Of a stretch of DNA of 64,000 bases, positions 43,822-56,823 are shown in pieces. The first letter of the stretch is position 1. Each line of letters starts with the position of its first letter. The translations under genes and the position numbers were made by a program. The notes beneath the pieces are model-generated. The model had not been told where the DNA came from and did not search any database. It saw only the letters and a program-made list of their open reading frames with translations. The DNA is taken from positions 85,303 to 149,302 of the forward strand of contig KV419435.1 in NCBI GenBank assembly GCA_001630475.1, read 5' to 3'. The DNA is from Sistotremastrum niveocremeum HHB9708. Taxonomy: Eukaryota; Basidiomycota; Agaricomycetes; Sistotremastrales; Sistotremastraceae.

Positions 43822-46580
43822 ATGGCCTTCAACTACCCTGCTATAGACAACGACACTAAGTTCCACCGTATTCCGTACGTATGAGATTTCATAGCTTGGG
43901 TAAGCCCTAATCGTCAGTGTAGAACGGACTCCTTGCTGGATCCAGGAAGTCATGGAGAAAGTCACGCAGAAAGTGAGGAAGACGATTGGAAACTCTTCCC
44001 TTTCAGCACATCCCCATTCAATGATGACCCGAATGGATCTGCGAACCGCGCTGCTCCTTATCCAGTACCAGATCAAGTTCCATGGACCAGCATAGTAAGT
44101 GACTCGCCCAGGCGTCGGCATGCTCGCTCATGAACATCCTAATCAACAGCTTCTGGAGCTCGCCATGACCACTGCCCTCGGTAACTTAGCGTGAGTACCT
44201 TGACTGCCTGTATTCGAAGGCGTTCGATAAACGAGACTACGTAGAGAAAATACTCCCATCCTATCAGTCTCCGTACGTTTACATTTCTTCTTTCAGTTGT
44301 CTTACCAAACATCACACATAGGCGGCCATTTCTTTCGCCACTTTCTTCCCTCTGATTTGGTGGGTGTGGGCAAGCCAAGTTGCCTACAGCATGCACTATC
44401 ACAAAAACGACTGGTTCCACCGCATCGTTGCCTTCCTCAATCTTCTAGTATTCGGAACCCTGTCAGCATTCACCAAAGACTTCGACATCGAAGCTGGATT
44501 CTATCTCACCAAAAGCGATGATATACCGCCCACCGACATCACCTTCACACTCAACTTTACGAATCCGGCTGTGGTGAATGTTCAGCGCTATCGGGCGGAG
44601 AGATTGCCGATTGATGCTGCGCGGGGTATATCGCTGGTACTGGCGCTGAGTAGGCTTGTGTTGTTGGGACAATACTTGATGGGTGAGTCGCAGCATGTTC
44701 GGCCGGAGGATGAGCATTTGGTGCTGACGCACTCGCCTTAGTGATTCTGCACAGTCGCAAGAGATTCCCTTCGCTGCAACTCGGACTATACCGCCACCTG
44801 GGTGCACTGATCTTTTCGGCTGCGTGTTATTTCGTCGCGTTCGGTGTTATGATGGCGGTCAATCCGCAGACCGAGAACATCGGCGCGAACGTCGCCCGAA
44901 TCCTGCTCTGGTACCTACCTCTGCTCGCCGAGATCAGCGTGCATTACATCAACTCCGACTTCAATGAGTACACTACCTACTCGTCGAAGATTATATACGA
45001 ACGCGCATCGGGATTCTTTACAGTCATTCTAGGAACAGGTGGGTGATTATAGAGTGCAATTGATCTAAACCTCACATTGTTATTGTTGTGAAGGTCTTGA
45101 CAAGGTCACCGATGGATTGCAATTCCTCGTCGGCGCTCTCGACTTTGGTTCGTATAACGTCGCATGGGCCCTCTGCGGAGCCATCGTCATCGTGGGCGAG
45201 TTTTCGCTGTATTTTGAAGGGAACCATGAAGGATTCCACTACAACAATAAACGTCTCTTGACGTGGTTCTTTCTGCATTGTATATTCCTGATATGCTTGA
45301 TGATGACAATATTGAGTACGTTCTGTCTTCCCTGTCTATGACTGTTAGGGTGACATACCGAACTATAGGTTGCGCCCTTCTCATTCAATACGCAGTATGT
45401 AATCCGCAGATGACATCCTGAACGCTCTAACGCATTACACAGAACCTCTCTCGAGTGGTCCAAGACATCATTACGCTATTTAACAATCTAGTCGATACCA
45501 CAGCTCCATTCCCATTACAAGCCTCGGAGTTCCCACAAGCACAGCAAGCTTTCTCAAGATTAGGACTTCCTTTCGATGCGCTGATTGCCGATGTTAATAC
45601 TGCGACGACAAATCTCACCGCGCCTTTCCAAACCCTGCTATTCTGTCAAGACCTCTTATTAGTCATCGCTATTGCGTATCAGGTACGATCGTTTGGTTGA
45701 GATACAAAACATACATCGGACTGACGGTGATTAGGAATTCGAAGCGTACCCTGATTCTAATGATCCATTGGCTATCCGCATCGATAAATTCTTCTCTCAG
45801 GAACAACCAACTTCGTCGGATCAACAGAATTTGCTTGATATAGTCGTGGCATTAGCGAAATCTCGTACCGATGAGGTTGAGTGGTTCTTCGGAGTAGCGG
45901 TTCGTAAATCTACTTCCGAGATCATAACAAACTCAGGCAGCGACAGGGAGGAACTATATTGATGCTCGTGGTTCTTAACCTAGTCAAGAGCTGGCCGAAG
46001 AGTAGGTACTTTTCTATCTCGGATCTTTTGAAGACTCACCGGATATAAGACAAGTTTTCATGTGCACGTTTGATATCCATGGTATTCTCGGGAACTGCGT
46101 TCATGCTAGGATCCTTCGTCAATATCGGAAGAAATCGTCAGTTTTCCGTCCAAAATAGTGGATCAAAGTTTGAATTCTCCCTGCCCGCCATCTGGAGCTT
46201 CACCGACTCAAGTTGGATGTACGTTGTCTTCCACCCGAGCTGATTTGAGACTCATGACTGCATAGCGTACCTACATTCGCTGCACTTGTGACCCTACAGA
46301 TCGGTTTCAATCTTGTGAGTGATGCCATCGTTGCTTACGTGATCCGGCTTATTCACTACGATTCCAGTCTTTGAGATGGTTTGCTGGCCGCACGAGGACT
46401 AGACCTCAGTCAAGACCGATGGATCTCGTGCTTCTCCGAGGCTTTGAGAAAAAATTGGTCACCAGAAGTCCAGAAGAATCACCCTTTGCTGATATTCCAG
46501 TGTCCTTGCCTCGGCTTTCGGACGATTCTGAGAGGGAACAGTTAACTTCAAATAACCGACCGGAAATTTCGGAGATTTAG
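43822..46580 (+). CDS. LtrA-like (low temperature requirement A) membrane protein, copy A
   Basis: A multi-pass membrane protein of the LtrA family (PF06772 type); its biochemical role in fungi is unknown. The start MAFNYPAIDNDTKFHRIP is followed after a 57-nt-class intron by a hydrophilic segment (SANRAAPYPVPDQVPWTSI). Family motifs are LIWWVWASQVAYSMHYHKND with WFHRIVAFLNLLVFGTLSAF; LWYLPLLAEISVHYINSDF; SSKIIYERASGFFTVILGTG; and AIVIVGEFSLYFEG. The second half has further helices (LLIQYANLSRVVQDIITLFN; GGTILMLVVLNLVKSW) and a cytosolic tail ending NNRPEISEI at 46580. About a dozen introns, all keeping frame as far as I can read. It looks intact. A second, damaged copy follows directly downstream. 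Confidence 0.85.
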
Positions 46581-47568
46581 AATCATCTTATGATGATTAA
46601 GACTGGTGATCAACTCTGCCTTCTGCTATGGCGAACAATTTTCTACAGCAAGGACGATCTCAGCCAGATTTCACTTTCAAGCCCAAAGTCATGTAACATT
46701 TATTTTTATTTTTGAATTGATCTTTATCGCAGCCTCACTATTGAGCCGCATGTTTCTCACGAATTACCCTCAAACCCACAAAGATTCAAGAGGATGCTTG
46801 TATTCGGCATGAACTCATTCAACACTCCGCAACTTGATACGCGTGCTTGGTCACCCGCTTCGGTCATCTCGGTGCTCTCTTCCACAAAAAATCAACGCGT
46901 GATGAATGAGTTGGCTACAGAATTCTGACGTTGAGATTGTACTCGAATGCAGTGTAATACTCATCAAATAGACGAGACACAAACCACTCCCGTTCGCGGC
47001 ACGGAAGCCGGCGGGCAGAAGCCGAGCTCGGCTTCGTTTGGTCCTCAAGCTTGGACTCTATCATAAACTCTATCCACACTTCAGTGCTTTGAATATTTCA
47101 CTTGATATTGCGCGAAACTTGGTGCTAGCAACAGTCGAATATTGATGTGTCTGAGGTCGACAACATCACGACAGGTTGAACATGAGATATCAGGCTCTTG
47201 AGCTCGGCACCCCACGCAACATCTTGGCTTTATATTCTAGGCACTCACATCTGGATGTGCAACAAGTTGAACGCATGTTGCGTTACTAGTAACCAGGGAA
47301 GCAGTCCCTGTCTTGCAACGACTTACCGTGGCTGCTCAAGTGAGGGATCGGCGCCATCAAGTTGCGTGCCAACCGCCCTGATCGCTGCCTTCAAGTTCAT
47401 GTGGTTCTCTAAACAGTCGAAGTTGTCGGACCAACTCCTCATCGCGTATCCGAGACGACCGGTCCCATGAAAGTCTCAGTTCAGATGCTCGAAGGACATG
47501 GCTATGGCATTGCAAGTCTTTAAAATCGAAGTTTGTCTCGCGGTGACCCCCTTCAAGTTCTATGCATC
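46581..47568. other. Spacer between LtrA copies, including duplicated upstream DNA
   Basis: The left half is the 3' flank of copy A. The right half (from about 47080) is related to DNA upstream of copy A, which places the duplication border near 46.6-47.0 kb. No other gene is seen. Confidence 0.5.
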
Positions 47569-50417
47569 ATGACCCTCAACTACCTTAGCACAGACAACGA
47601 TAATAAGCTCAAACCCTTTCCGTAGGCATGTTTCTGTATAATCCGAATACGTCCTGACAATCATTGTAGAACTGAGTCCCTGGCGGACCCAGAAAACCAT
47701 GAAGAACGCAAGGAAGACGAGGGGAAGCTGGTTCCTTTCATCAAATCTCCATTTCATGTTACATCAATTGAATCTGCAAATCGCGCTACCCCTTATCCAA
47801 TACCAGAACGCGTGGGATGGACTGGCATAGTGAGTGCCTAGCAGGCTGGCACGAACGCGAGCTCCACACTCATGAACTTTTTACTTGACAGCTTCTGGAG
47901 CTCTCTATGACCACCGCTCTTAACAACTTGGCGTGAGTACTGTCACTGCCGCCTCTGAATACGATCGGCTGAATGAGGTGATGTAGAGAACACACCTCAA
48001 TCTTATCAGGATCCGTACGTAATCGTTTATCTATTCAGATGTACTCAGTTGCTTTACTCAATGTCACACATAGGCGGCCGTCTCTTTCGCCACACTCTTT
48101 CCCTTGATTTGGTGGGTATGGACGAGTCAAGTCGCGTATAGCATGCACTTTCAGAAAAATGATTGGTTCCATCGGATCGTCGCCTTCCTATATCTTCTGA
48201 TATTCGGGGCGTTGGCTGCTTTCACGTCAGATTTCGACATCGAAGCGGGACTTTCTCAGACGAAAAACAATGATACGCTGATATCACCTTTCCACCCGAT
48301 ACTCAGCGCAATCGAGCTGAGAGATTGGCCACTGAGGCCGCCCGAGGTGTATCTCTCATACTCGCGCTCAGTAGGCTCGTTCTGTTGGTACAATATTGGG
48401 TGGGTGAGTTGAAATATGTTCAGCTGGGAAAGGAGCGTTTAGATTTGACGTATTTGCATCAGTACTCTTGGACAGCCGTAAGACGTTTCCATCGCTCCAA
48501 GTAGGATTATATCGACACCTGCGCGCACTGACATTTTCTTCTGCGTGTTATTTTACTGCCTTCGGTGTTATGTTGGCGGCTCATTGGCAGCCCGAGGACA
48601 TCAGTGCAAACTACGCGAAGGTTTATCAGGCAATCGCAATCGTATTATGGTACTTGCCTCTCGTTGCCGAGATTAGCATTCATTACATCAACTCCGACCT
48701 CATTGATCACACTAAATACTCGTCGAAGATTATATACGAGCGTGCATCTGTATTCTTCACGGTCATTCTAGGAGCAAGTATGTGACCGTACTTCGCATTA
48801 GTGGCCCATCTGACATTGACTCCATGGCTAGGTCTTGACAATATGACTGGCGGATTGCGCTTTCTAGTTGGCGGACTCGACGTTACCTCGCATAACGTCG
48901 GATGGGCCTTCTGTGGAGCACTCGTGATCGTGGGCGAGTTTTCGCTGTATTTTGATGCGAACTATGAGACTTTCATCCACAATAATAGGCGCCTCTTGAC
49001 ATGGTATTTCCTCCACTCTATCTTCCTGTTATGTCTCATGATGACTATACTGAGTATGTGCTTTCCCCTCTATCTATCGCTTGGTCAGAGTGACATTCCA
49101 AACCATAGGTACCACCCTTCTCATTCAACATTCGGTATGCAGTGTAATTTGCGAGTCGATATCTGCAGCGCTCGAACTTATCAAACAGAACGTGTCTCAA
49201 GCGGCAAAAGATATCATTACTCTATTCGGCAACGTGTTCAATAGCACATCAACATTCCCGTTGTCCGCCTCGGAATTTCCGCAACAGCGGGATGCTTTTG
49301 AAAGATTGGGGCTTCCTTTAAAGTTCGTACTGGAAGATTTCAATACTGCAGCAGCAAATCTATCAGTGTCCTCCCAAAACCTGCTATACTATCAATATCT
49401 CGTATTGGCCATGGCTATTGCCTATCAGGTATGATAAGTATTCTGTCGACGCACTGTCGAGATATCTCACCTACAGCGATTAGGAATTCGAAGCATATCC
49501 TGAACCCAATGATCCAGTAGCAATGCAAATTGATGGATTTATGTCGCTGGACATTGGCAATGCCACACAGATGGATCGGGGGAATTTCACTGATATAGTC
49601 CGCAATTTAGCGAAGTCTCATGCTCACGAGGTTGACTGGTTCATTGGAGTAGCGGTCCGTCAATTTTACTTCCAAGATCATGGCAAACTTAGCTGGACAT
49701 AGGGAGGAACGATTCTGATGCTGGTCGTTCTGAACCTAGTCAAGAAGTGGCCCAAAAGTGGGTACTTCTATTTCGGGTGGTTCGTGAACTCACTGGGTCT
49801 TAGCCAAATTCCACTGGGCGCGTTTGATCTCCATGGTGTTCTCGGGTAGTGCGTTCATACTAGGATCCTTCAGCAATATCGGAAGAAATCCTCGACATTC
49901 GCAGCATTCGGTCCAAGATATTAGTGGATCAGAGACTCTATTCCCACCGACACCGATTCAGAGCTACACTAACTTGAATTGGATGTATGTCGTCTTTATC
50001 AAGGAGGCGATTGAAAAAAAACTTACGATTCCACAGTGTACCTACGTTCGCTGCGCTTTTGATGGTCCAAGCCGGCTTTAATCTTGTGAGTGAAGTGAAA
50101 GTTGCTTACGTGACTTTGCTTAGTCATCATGCTTCCAGACTCTGAGACGGTTCGCACGAAGAAAGGCTGTTCATCATACTGGCCCAAGGACGATGCTTCA
50201 TCTCCCAGGATTCGAGACAACCTTGCCTACCAGAAGTCCAGAAGAGTTACCCTCGGCCAATATCCCAGTGTCGTTGCCGGGACTTTCAGGCAAGCTTTCT
50301 GGAGAGTTTGAAACCTTGAAGGCGCAGTTGCCTACGTATGGCCGGTCGGCACGTCGAAGTTTCAAATCCTTCTGGGGATGGCTTAGACTGAAGTTGTCTA
50401 TGACATCGAGAGATTGA
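47569..50417 (+). pseudogene. LtrA-like membrane protein, copy B, with a frameshift
   Basis: A tandem paralog of copy A with matching exons: MTLNYLSTDNDNKLKPFP, SANRATPYPIPERVGWTGI, WTSQVAYSMHFQKNDWFHRI, LWYLPLVAEISIHYINSDLI, SSKIIYERASVFFTVILGAS, ALVIVGEFSLYFDAN and the tail RRSFKSFWGWLRLKLSM. Within the loop after FDIEAGLSQTKNNDT, around 48277-48282, the frame is out of step with the next conserved block (ADITFPPDTQRNRAERL), by one base lost or two gained relative to copy A, and about 24 nt of copy A have no counterpart. In the present frame translation ends early. All other exons remain open, so it is either a young pseudogene or a sequence error; I prefer the first. Confidence 0.7.
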
Positions 50418-50770
50418 GGCCTTCTGGTAAGGTCCCTGGATGAGTAACTTTCGCGGGTTAGGTAGTATGTAGTAAATGGCCTATTGGCAGAAGGACGATG
50501 TTCGGACTAGTAAAGCTCATAGGACTTGATGTTGAATCTCGTGAATTTTTCTCCTCATGTAAAATCTTGATGTTGCAATGTGTACACGAGTATCACTGAG
50601 GACTGACTATCTCGAAAGTCGACATAACGAAATGGTGTTCGTGACCTAAGATCCTGAGATTGCTTCTTTCCCGATCTCCCTTGTCATTGAGACGGCTTCC
50701 AATCCTGATTCAGTGTGTACAGGTATGGCTTTTGAAGCATGTGACACTTTCGCTGAGATAAACTGCACGG

Positions 50771-50974
50771 ATTCAAATTTTGAGACGGTTCGCTGGCCAT
50801 TACAAGTCACGTCACCAAACCTGGAGCTGAATGAGAAGCTTTCTTCCAAATGAAACTGCCAAGAGTTTGTTTGGTGAAGAATCGGTAATCTCCGAGAGTA
50901 CATACAGTTCGTTACGGCGACAGTCTGACGATTTTGATGTGCAAGGCTCGAACAATCGAATCTCCGAAATTTCA
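50771..50974 (+). pseudogene. Relic of the C-terminal exon of a third LtrA copy
   Basis: TTTTGAGACGGTTCGCTGGCC matches the start of the last exon of copy A (TTTGAGATGGTTTGCTGGCC). Some 150 nt later SLRRQSDDFDVQGSNNRISE resembles the copy A ending SLPRLSDDSEREQLTSNNRP and EISEI. Only the cytosolic tail seems to be left, and the reading is interrupted by a stop. This points to a former third unit. Confidence 0.5.
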
Positions 50975-52957
50975 GCTATGTTTCTTTTCGTCACTGTGAA
51001 CAAAAGGGACACCTCCAGTTTTACGCAGTGAGACCGCGAACAACGAAGACCCGTTCACGCCGTTAAGTCCTCGAGGGACGCCAGTCCAAGGTACACACAG
51101 ACACGTCAAAGGAAGAAACGGAATTTGCGTTTAAGGAAGTCGACAAAGTACCATGAGATGCCACTCTTTCTTTCAGGACTGTCTTGGTAAAGCCCCGCGC
51201 TCAATGTGACCCTAAGTGATGGAGTTGTTGCGAAATACAGCAGTGAGTCATATGGCCAGGTGTTCCTGCTCCGTCGGTACATGAATGTATTGAAACCGAA
51301 TGGGTTAGGATCGCCAGTCATGCCATCGTCGTCGAACATTGTACCGTATATAGAAATTCATCGTCAGATTGACCAATGGGACATAGTCGTCAATTCTGAG
51401 GGCAAGTGATGAGACCGATCATGAGACTCACTCCTGTCTAATGACAGGCACGATGGGCAAGAGGAGCTCGAAGTTAACCGCCACAGGAGGTGAAATCAAC
51501 AGCAGGATGCAGCTGATCGCGATTTGCCGCCTTTCCTGCGTCCTGCTTCTACTGATGTCAAATTCACAGAGCTGGGAGACCTTTAAATCCAGAGCATGCA
51601 CGACTGAGAGCTGAACACCCAAGCAGAGAGGTAGTGCGAGAGGATGAGGACTGCCATAAATTTTAAAATAGCTTGCGCTCTTATCATCCTGAGATGCCTT
51701 ATGCTGCATCGGTGATAGTGCGTGCCTGGACGGCTTGAGAGATGTCTGAGACGCTGAGAACGTGTTAACAAAGTCCGCTCTCTGATGCGATGCTCCACCT
51801 ACCTCACTCCGCTATCTCATCCATCAGCAATGATTAGCCCTGTTATCAGACGTTTGACTTGCGGTGGAGCTCTATGAAATCCGTCGCTTCACAAGGATGC
51901 CGCAGAGCCAATCTGAGATTAGTTTCAGCGACCCTGTAAGATCTGCCCGAACGTTAGCCCCAAACAATTGAATGTTGAGTAAGCAGACGCTCTGTATCTG
52001 TCTGACCTTTGTTTCATTCATCTTGAATCGTGTTTCCAGATTAAGGTCGAGACCTGCCATCCGCCTCTTGGAACGGATCTATTCTTTGAAAACGAGCGGT
52101 GCTCATATCAAGAGTTTCTTTCATCATTTAGTCGGATGGAGATATTAGCATTACCTCCAGTTGGACTAAGCGGTGGATTGGCAGGCACCCACAAGCGAGT
52201 GCGTCAGCGTGGTCACCCTAGAAAGTTTACTTAGCCGAATTCCGACATTTCCGCTCGCTCCCGACCGCTACGTACGCTGCACTCTGTATGCCTTCTTGAT
52301 GGCTATATTTACCCAATATCCCACCAACTCCACGGTGAAATAGCCTTTCCTCAAGCACATGATTTGTTTCATTCGTCTGTTCCGCGCCGCTGATGCGCAG
52401 GTTCGCGGAAAGCCAGCGATAGTCTCGGGGCCCCCGTAACGGCGAAGAGTCGCGTCAGAGCGCTTGCATGTCGCCATTTTCCATGGAGTTATTCTGTGGT
52501 TCGTAAGCTACCTTCTATCGCGCAACCGTATCTTAAAACTTTATGGAAGGCTTCGCCTAGCTTATTTCGGTTTCTTTCTCATATGCTCAGGCACGTAAAG
52601 AAGTGCCACTCTCTCCTCAGATTGCGCCTCCATTCATAATACGAGCCGGCGGCTTGTCAACTGTGACGCAGCGATATCGTTTCTGTGTTGAGATCCCCTG
52701 GCGTCACGCGCTCCATCAGCTGTCTGAGAGGGCAAGTGAGGCAAAACGTTCTTCGAAACTTGTCCCCTGATACGGAGGAAAACTTGATTTGGATGATGTT
52801 CTGCTCGGCAAGGCAACGTTAAACAATCTCACGCCTAGTTCTATAACGCCACACCCAATCATGACAAGTGGCTGGAACTCAGTCAGCGCTGAACCCGGGT
52901 CATGGCCATGCCGTGAATCACCCCATTATTTACCAACAGGAGTTTAAATCGTGCCAT

Positions 52958-52964
52958 GTATAAA
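52958..52964 (+). promoter_or_regulatory. TATA box of the TDT transporter gene
   Basis: GTATAAAG, about 100 nt before the ATG at 53064. Confidence 0.55.
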
Positions 52965-53063
52965 GACGATAGAAGCCCCACGCTAGCGTCTTTTTCCTTC
53001 TCTTCGCCACGAGAAGACTTTCTCTCCTCCACAATTTAGTGAGCTCGATCGACGACGAGTGGG

Positions 53064-54629
53064 ATGGACTCCGAACGACCTCAGGCTTCTCTAGCGTCAA
53101 CGCCTTCAGTCCACTATGATGGCGTGCCAAATTCCCAAAGCCCCGCACTGCCATGGAGAGAGAGGATTAGGTGAGCTCGGGACAGCGGGTCGATTATTTG
53201 GCGTCTACTGACGAGCGTTGTAGACGATTCACTCCAGCATGGTTCTACGTTGTGATGGGCATCGCAATCACTGCTGTCAACTTTGGCGCCATTCCATTTG
53301 GCCACCAACACGAAGTTCTGAAAGTCCTATTCCTCGTCTACTGGTTCATCACGGTCTTGATCCTCTTCCTCTTCACGGGTCTCACCGTCGCACGATATGT
53401 CATGTTCCCTGGGCTATGGACGAAAATGCTCAATCATCCCACTGAATCCCTATACCTCGCTTGTATCCCAATGGCGTTAATCCCAACTGAAAACGGAATC
53501 AAGTACGTGACCCTCAAGTTTATCTCGGTTGAGTCTGACAAGCAATCCAATAGTGACGATATAATCCAGTGGCTTGGATTCCTCGGCAAGCGGGGTTTCA
53601 AGCTGTTATTTTTCGAATGGTCCATGTGGTTGACTACTTCTATCATCGGCTACGTGCTAGCCTTTTATTTACTGCATAAAATGTCGGGTCCCCGGAGTTC
53701 TTGCGTCGGCCGTTGCTGATCTTCACATAGGATAACTCAACAAACACACACTCTCAAGCACATGACGGGAGCATGGATTCTCCCTTTCGTAGCGCTTATC
53801 GTTTGTGCATCAGCCGGTGCGAAGGCCACACCTGAGATTCAAAAATACAACATGCACATGGCGTTGTTCACGCTCCTTTGGTCGATCTTTTCACTCGTTA
53901 TCGGCCTCAGCATGACTTTTTTCATCATGGCAATTGTACTCTTGCGCCTGGTGACTGAAGGATTCCCGCCCCCGAAATACGTCATGTCGAGCTTCCTTCC
54001 AATGAGCGCAATGACTCAAGCAGGGTTCACGATCCTGGTTCTATTCAACGATGCTGCTGGTTTGTTCCCGATTACGTATGGGATCAGCCCGATATTGAAG
54101 AACGCGGCGATATCGGAGATATTCCGGGCCTTTGGTTTAATTACCGGACTCTCTCTATGGATTCTGGCTCTGTTCTGGTTTGTGCAAGCGATCGTATGTC
54201 CTGCTTTTCTAGATCTTGGACCTGTTGCTGATTTTTTTTTCAGTTCGCGGTGGTACATGTTGCTCGCAAGACTCCTGGAGGATTGAGATTCGGCGCGGAT
54301 TCATGGGCTTGGGTCTTCCCCTTCGTGAGTTTTGGCACTATGTATCCCGGGAAGTAGGAAGCTCAACATTTATTATTTAGGGTGTCGTCGGTGTCCACAC
54401 TCATGCCCTCGCCTTAGATATGGATTCCCACTTCTTCCACATTCTCACGCTCATCTTCAACATCGCCATCATCATCGGGACATCCGTTATGATCGTCATC
54501 ACCGTTCCTAAATTCCTCAAGGGTACAATTTTCTATTCCTCTGTCATCGATGAAGAACTTGCGGGAGAAACAACGGCTCATCACGACTCCTCCAGTGATG
54601 TTGTTGCTGCCGATAAATATCAAGCTTGA
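53064..54629 (+). CDS. TDT-family transporter (SSU1 sulfite pump / malate permease type)
   Basis: A plasma-membrane protein of the telurite-resistance/dicarboxylate transporter family, which includes yeast Ssu1 (sulfite export) and Mae1 (malate uptake). Exons 53064-53170, 53224-53502, 53554-53682, 53731-54193, 54244-54324 and 54381-54629 give 435 aa. The motif RRFTPAWFYVVMGIAITAVN is the TM1 hallmark. Further motifs are FPGLWTKMLNHPTESLYLAC with IPMALI, MTGAWILPFVALIVCASAGA, PPPKYVMSSFLPMSAMTQAG, and GGLRFGADSWAWVFPGVVGV near TM9. Ten membrane segments are expected and seem present. The C-tail is acidic and Ser-rich. PMSAMTQAG where SSU1 proteins have a G-Q-rich motif fits the SSU1 branch, but the substrate is inference. 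Confidence 0.88.
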
Positions 54630-54966
54630 AAATAGAACGTTACTAAGTAATATGTATGGTACTAAGTGTATAGTGTAAATAATAACTTTTCTTGTGGTTC
54701 TTTTTTCGTTACTTTCTACCAATACAACTACCCTTGCGCTGCGTTGTCGCACCACCTAAGATCTCGCTAATAAGGAACGGGCTTAGCGGATTTAAGCGTT
54801 TCATTCAATCTGCAACTCAGAATTCACGTACGTTCTAACCAGATATTACAAGGTGCTATAGAAACATCTTACTTTTACAATTCCCATCAATACCATCAAG
54901 ATAACCCAGAAAAATCGAAACCCAAATGTACAATCCATAACTTAGTGTCTCCAGCGAACTCGAGGA
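54630..54966. other. Spacer between convergent genes
   Basis: 3' flanks of the TDT transporter and the membrane-anchored secreted protein. A/T-rich; no gene seen. Confidence 0.5.
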
Positions 54967-56074
54967 TCAACCTCGAACGATGATATATCCAATATACGCA
55001 ATAATGGCAATGACGAACACTCCGTCTGCTATCCATAACTTGTTGAATGCCGTGAGATGAGTCTCCGCTCGCGCTACGGTTTGTTGACTTCCTTGGGATT
55101 GGAGGTTATCACATGTGAAGTTCGTGCCTCCTTGCAGCTGTATCAATTGGGTCGCTTTGGCATATTGTCGGTAACTTTATAGTATTTAGTATGAGGAAGT
55201 TTGATAATATGAAGAGACATACGAGTCGCTGACCACAGCTTTATAAGAGTTGTCAGTATGTACTCGAGTGAACTTCGGTGTGGAAAGGCATACCAATTAA
55301 AGAGCCTCCGGGTTCTGCTCTATTGATCCAGAGATACTGATTCTCGTCGGCAGACAGTGTCGCGTTGAAGACGGTGGTAGAGTTCAGCGGAATGATAGAA
55401 ACAGTATACGGCGGCCCCCCTCCATAAATGTCTAATATGAGCGGTTCGCATGTAGTCAATGTCGTAGTGTTCGTGGATATGGAGAGGAAATCGGTGTTTG
55501 GGGTGGGAAGACAAGCGTTCCCAAATGATCCTTCTGCGGTATGGTTAACCAACGATTTTGGAAGTGAAATCGAAGGGGACGGACCAACGACACCGAAAGT
55601 TCCTGAAGCAGTCCCACCCGAGTTTGCCGCCGAATCAATGACTTGCAAAACCAGATTGCTCCCTGCATCCGCCTTTCAATCCAATCCATGCCAAAATTGG
55701 CGGTCACGTACCTGCGGCGTGGTTGACAGTCCAGGAGAGATTAGACGCGTTGCTTCCTATTTGAGATACGCTTGTCGTCCCTCCGATTTCATAGGACATC
55801 ATGTAATATGGGGGGACTGAGAGAGGATTATTTGATATCTGGGTATCGTTGACGACAATGGTAGCAGAGTTGCATTGGGTGAGTGTATATCCCGGCTGAA
55901 TCAACGTGCGAGATTAGATACAGAGTAAAAGTTCGGCGTTTGAGGACGTACATTTGAGACTTCATTCGCACTTTTCATGGACCACCGAAAAGTCTGCGAT
56001 TGAGCTGCCACGAGATGTGCGCCGGCGCTCAGGTGCAGGAGTACGATAGCGAGGATATCTTCAGTCCAAAACAT
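54967..56074 (-). CDS. Secreted, membrane-anchored protein of unknown function
   Basis: The minus-strand ATG at 56074 starts MFWTEDILAIVLLHLSAGAH followed by LVAAQSQTFRW, a signal peptide cut near AAQ. Exons then read PGYTLTQCNSATIVVNDTQI, GSNLVLQVIDSAANSGGTAS and CEPLILDIYGGGPPYTVSII: beta-rich, with several N-X-S/T glycosylation sites, and two comparable Cys-containing modules (YTLTQCNSATIVV and LTTCEPLILDIYGGGPPYTV). The C-end carries one membrane helix (LWIADGVFVIAIIAYIGYII) with a two-residue cytosolic end (RG). This layout is widespread in Agaricomycetes as uncharacterised cell-surface proteins. At least three introns; the exon limits near 55190-55300 are approximate. Confidence 0.7.
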
Positions 56075-56823
56075 GTCGCCTCTAGATCTAAACTTCTCGG
56101 AGTCTAATCCAACCAAGCTTTCGCTCTAGGGATGAAGAGAAAAAAGAAACTGGAAGAGAGCGATGAAAGCAGAGAACAAGGGCGGTCCACGTCGCAGCCT
56201 TTACTGTCAGGCGCAATAGCGGCATGGTATGTGATGATAGATTGGCCGAGGGACGGCACCGCCGAGGTCCCTATAGCCTAGGCTTCTTGCATTCGTACCT
56301 GTGCCTGAGATCGGTCGTTACTAGTGAGTTCGGGTATAGATCAGGGCTTCGTGATTGGATAAGGCAGATAATGGGTGGATGAAAAAGACCGAAAATAAAC
56401 CGTGGAGCAGGAAGGACGTTTCACGAGACAACATATCAATCGCGGGCATGATTATAACAGGGGCAAAGGAATATTTTATTTCGTCTTGCAAAGAAGGACG
56501 AGTACTGGGCTTCTTTCTGCTTCTTTCAGTGGCGAAAGAAGCTTGATCGTGAAATAGTATTTGAGAAGATTCAGGGACAGGGTGTTCTGAGCTCGGGGAG
56601 TTAAGGGAAGTTTGACCATGTCAGGAGGCGGATAAAAATGAGATAAAGCAGTCCACAAGGCCAGAATGAACTTGGGCTCGGCCGACGGCCTCGGCTTAAT
56701 TCCGGGCCGGAGTTGGCTGACTAAGCGCTTCTGAACAAAATTGTACAAAATAATACAAGAGATCGCAAATGCAGTAGTAGTACATAGTCAGAGTGCGAAT
56801 GGAAATGAGAATGTAAGTATCAA
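56075..56823. other. Intergenic region
   Basis: Promoter side of the membrane-anchored protein gene (minus strand, leftward) and 3' flank of the TB2/DP1 gene. No gene is supported; the reading at 56355-56546 has no motif. Confidence 0.5.

Larger units (their letters stand above)
50418..53063. other. Gene-poor region after the LtrA array
   Basis: Apart from a relic of an LtrA tail at about 50771-50974 I see no supported gene. Short minus-strand readings at 51106-51339, 51428-51709 and 52268-52477 have no motif. A TATA box for the next gene lies near 52958-52964. Confidence 0.5.
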
